From Flavobacterium sp. (GTDB taxonomy: Bacteria; Bacteroidota; Bacteroidia; Flavobacteriales; Flavobacteriaceae): a stretch of 6,696 bases of DNA. The stretch is from assembly GCA_004296145.1 (NCBI GenBank), contig SEBM01000228.1, positions 1 to 6,696 on the forward strand, in the 5' to 3' direction. The notes under the pieces are model-generated. The model was not told the DNA's origin and did not search any database. It saw only the letters and a list, made by a program, of their open reading frames with translations. The stretch's first letter is position 1. Each line of letters starts with the position of its first letter. A program made the position numbers and the translations under genes. Shown here piece by piece: positions 5,629 through 6,696 of this stretch.

Positions 5629-5670
5629 TTTTAAATTTTAAATTTTAGATTGTTGATTTTAGATTTTAGA
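5629..5670. repeat. Heptanucleotide tandem repeat (six units)
   Basis: Six consecutive seven-base units run in perfect register: TTTTAAA, TTTTAAA, TTTTAGA, TTGTTGA, TTTTAGA, TTTTAGA, with a partial TTGAAA after them. The fourth unit is the divergent one. The array begins four bases upstream of the DUF1398 start codon; in the minus-strand message it reads as UCUAAAA/UUUAAAA units, an A-rich leader right before the AUG. Confidence 0.8.
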
Positions 5671-5678
5671 TTGAAATC

Positions 5679-5759
5679 GCCACTAATTTCATTAATTTTC
5701 TCGATTTTTTTATTGAATGTTCACAAAATTAATTCGTGTTAATTCGTGTAATTCGTGGC
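5679..5759. repeat. Large imperfect inverted repeat, CACGAATT family, with tandem units
   Basis: The left end GCCACTAATTTCATTAATT (5679-5697) is an imperfect inverted partner of the right end, which finishes AATTCGTGGC at 5759. Ungapped over 31 bases, the left arm agrees with the reverse complement of the right at about 21 positions. The terminal GCCAC/GTGGC pentamers match exactly. The right arm is built of tandem units TTAATTCGTG (5729-5738), TTAATTCGTG (5739-5748) and TAATTCGTG (5749-5757). The element fills the gap between the hydrolase stop and the heptamer array. It may act as a transcript end for the hydrolase, but the minus-strand exit side shows no clean T tract. Confidence 0.7.
5724..5731 (-). 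promoter_or_regulatory. Possible -7 promoter element for the DUF1398-ThuA-sulfurtransferase-ABC unit
   Basis: On the minus strand this reads TAATTTTG, an exact match to TAnnTTTG. A start near 5717 would give a leader of about 90 bases containing the left repeat arm and the heptamer array. No TTTG lies at the expected distance: the nearest (minus strand, 5762-5759) is 27 bases away. The match falls inside an A/T-rich repeat where such octamers arise easily. Confidence 0.25.
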
Positions 5760-5768
5760 AAAAAAATA

Positions 5769-6696
5769 TTATTTCAAAAATACGATTAATGGTTTTATAA
5801 ATTGATCAAAAGATTCAATATGTGGTAAATGTCCTGTATTTGGAACTTCGACTAATTTTGAGTTCGGAATTGCCTTTTGTGTCTTTTTGCCCAATTCAGC
5901 ATAATTTCCCATTGTTTTTTTGACTTCTTCAGAGACAAGTTGTTTGCCAATGGCGGTTTTGTCCCTTGTTCCGATGATTAAAAGTGTCGAACTTTTTATG
6001 TTTTTAAATTCATATAAAATAGGCTGCGTAAAAATCATGTCATACATAAGTGCAGAATTCCAGGCTACTTTATTATAATCGGGAGCTGTTGTCCAGCCGG
6101 CGCTCAATTCTGCCCATTTTTGGAAATCAGCATTCCATTTACCATCATAATAATTTGCCATTTGATACTTTTTGATAGCTTCATAATTTTGTTTCAATTC
6201 AGATTCATACCACCAATCCACAGGTTTGTAAGGCACGACAAGTTTCCAGTCTTCCAATCCGATTGGGTTTTCCAGGACTAATTTTTCTGTTATTTCAGGA
6301 TACATTAAGGCAAATCTTGTGGCTAACATTCCGCCCATCGAATGTCCTAAAATTGTTGTTTTCTGAATGCCTAGCTGATCGAGTAATTTTTTGGTGTTTT
6401 CTGCAAACTGCTGAAATGTATACTGAAAATTATCCGGTTTTGAAGATTTCCCAAAACCAATCTGATCTGGAACAATTACCCGAAACCCTTCTTTGGTAAG
6501 TGCTTTTATCGTAGTTTCCCAATACGCTCCATTAAAGTTTTTACCGTGTAATAAAACAACGTTTTTGTTATTGTAGTTATCGGGTTTTATATCCATATAC
6601 GCCATTTTAAGATTCTGGCGCTGATTGTTCACTTCTAAAAAATGAACCGGAAACGGATATTCATAATTGCTTAAATTGATATCGAGAGCTTTTATA
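5769..6696 (-). CDS. Alpha/beta hydrolase (5' end beyond the window)
   Basis: The frame stays open to the right edge, so the gene is truncated by the window, with 308 residues visible. A GTG at 6632-6630 could be taken for a start, but upstream in-frame sequence reads naturally as protein (IKALDINLSNYEYPFPVHFL then EV), so the true start lies past 6696. Numbering from that GTG, typical alpha/beta hydrolase features are the oxyanion-region LLHGKNFNGAYW (27-38), VPDQIGFGKSSKP (54-66), nucleophile elbow GHSMGG (96-101, Ser98), an acid candidate Asp224 in IIGTRDKTAIG and catalytic His268 in PNTGHLPH. A Trp/Tyr-rich region (about 127-195) forms the likely cap domain. The substrate cannot be told from sequence. 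The missing N-terminus may hold a signal peptide; some Bacteroidota homologues are exported. It is separated from the DUF1398 gene by 144 bases of repeats, so probably a separate unit. Confidence 0.88.
   Translation of the reverse strand, partial: IKALDINLSNYEYPFPVHFLEVNNQRQNLKMAYMDIKPDNYNNKNVVLLHGKNFNGAYWETTIKALTKEGFRVIVPDQIGFGKSSKPDNFQYTFQQFAENTKKLLDQLGIQKTTILGHSMGGMLATRFALMYPEITEKLVLENPIGLEDWKLVVPYKPVDWWYESELKQNYEAIKKYQMANYYDGKWNADFQKWAELSAGWTTAPDYNKVAWNSALMYDMIFTQPILYEFKNIKSSTLLIIGTRDKTAIGKQLVSEEVKKTMGNYAELGKKTQKAIPNSKLVEVPNTGHLPHIESFDQFIKPLIVFLK

Noticed and set aside
5629..5757. Repeats upstream of the DUF1398 gene as a CRISPR array
   Set aside because: Units of 7 and 10 bases are directly adjacent with no unique spacers, and no cas genes are present.
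6263..6499. A 78-codon plus-strand frame inside the hydrolase gene
   Set aside because: It is antisense to the nucleophile-elbow region of the hydrolase, with no recognisable protein character.

Overview
The window looks like ordinary chromosome from a Flavobacterium-like member of the Bacteroidota. The evidence is a low-GC, T-rich intergenic composition, near absence of Shine-Dalgarno sequences, an exact Bacteroidota-type promoter element (TATCTTTG) before the first complete gene, and protein sequences that read like flavobacterial homologues. I see no mobile element, phage gene cluster, tRNA, rRNA or CRISPR array.

Layout. Positions 1-11 (minus) hold what may be the first codons of a divergent gene, possibly ddl. 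Positions 12-431 form a long intergenic region. It carries a degenerate copy of a dispersed repeat (66-84), a 12-base perfect palindrome (236-247), a strongly folded RNA candidate resembling the Flavo-1 motif (256-346) with a possible terminator, and a clear promoter (404-411). Two plus-strand genes follow, overlapping by 11 bases: a membrane-anchored two-PASTA protein (432-1055) and an RluD-type 23S rRNA pseudouridine synthase (1045-2088). Between the convergent blocks (2089-2265) lie two large perfect inverted repeats.

The rest is on the minus strand. A tightly packed set of four genes is read from high to low coordinates: a DUF1398 protein (5624-5235), a secreted ThuA-like protein (5221-4367), a 3-mercaptopyruvate sulfurtransferase-type tandem rhodanese (4367-3504) and a ModF/PhrA-like tandem ABC ATPase whose N-terminal half has lost its ATPase motifs (3492-2266). 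Spacings of 13, -1 and 11 bases suggest one transcript, though the functions have no obvious common theme. Upstream of it, 5625-5768 contains a heptanucleotide tandem repeat and a larger copy of the dispersed repeat. An alpha/beta hydrolase (minus, 5769 to beyond 6696) runs off the right edge.

The protein genes are recognisable families. The less explained material is between them: the structured RNA, a CACGAATT-type repeat family present in all three longer intergenic regions, a second inverted repeat, and the heptamer array at the start of the four-gene unit. I found no convincing new multi-gene system.
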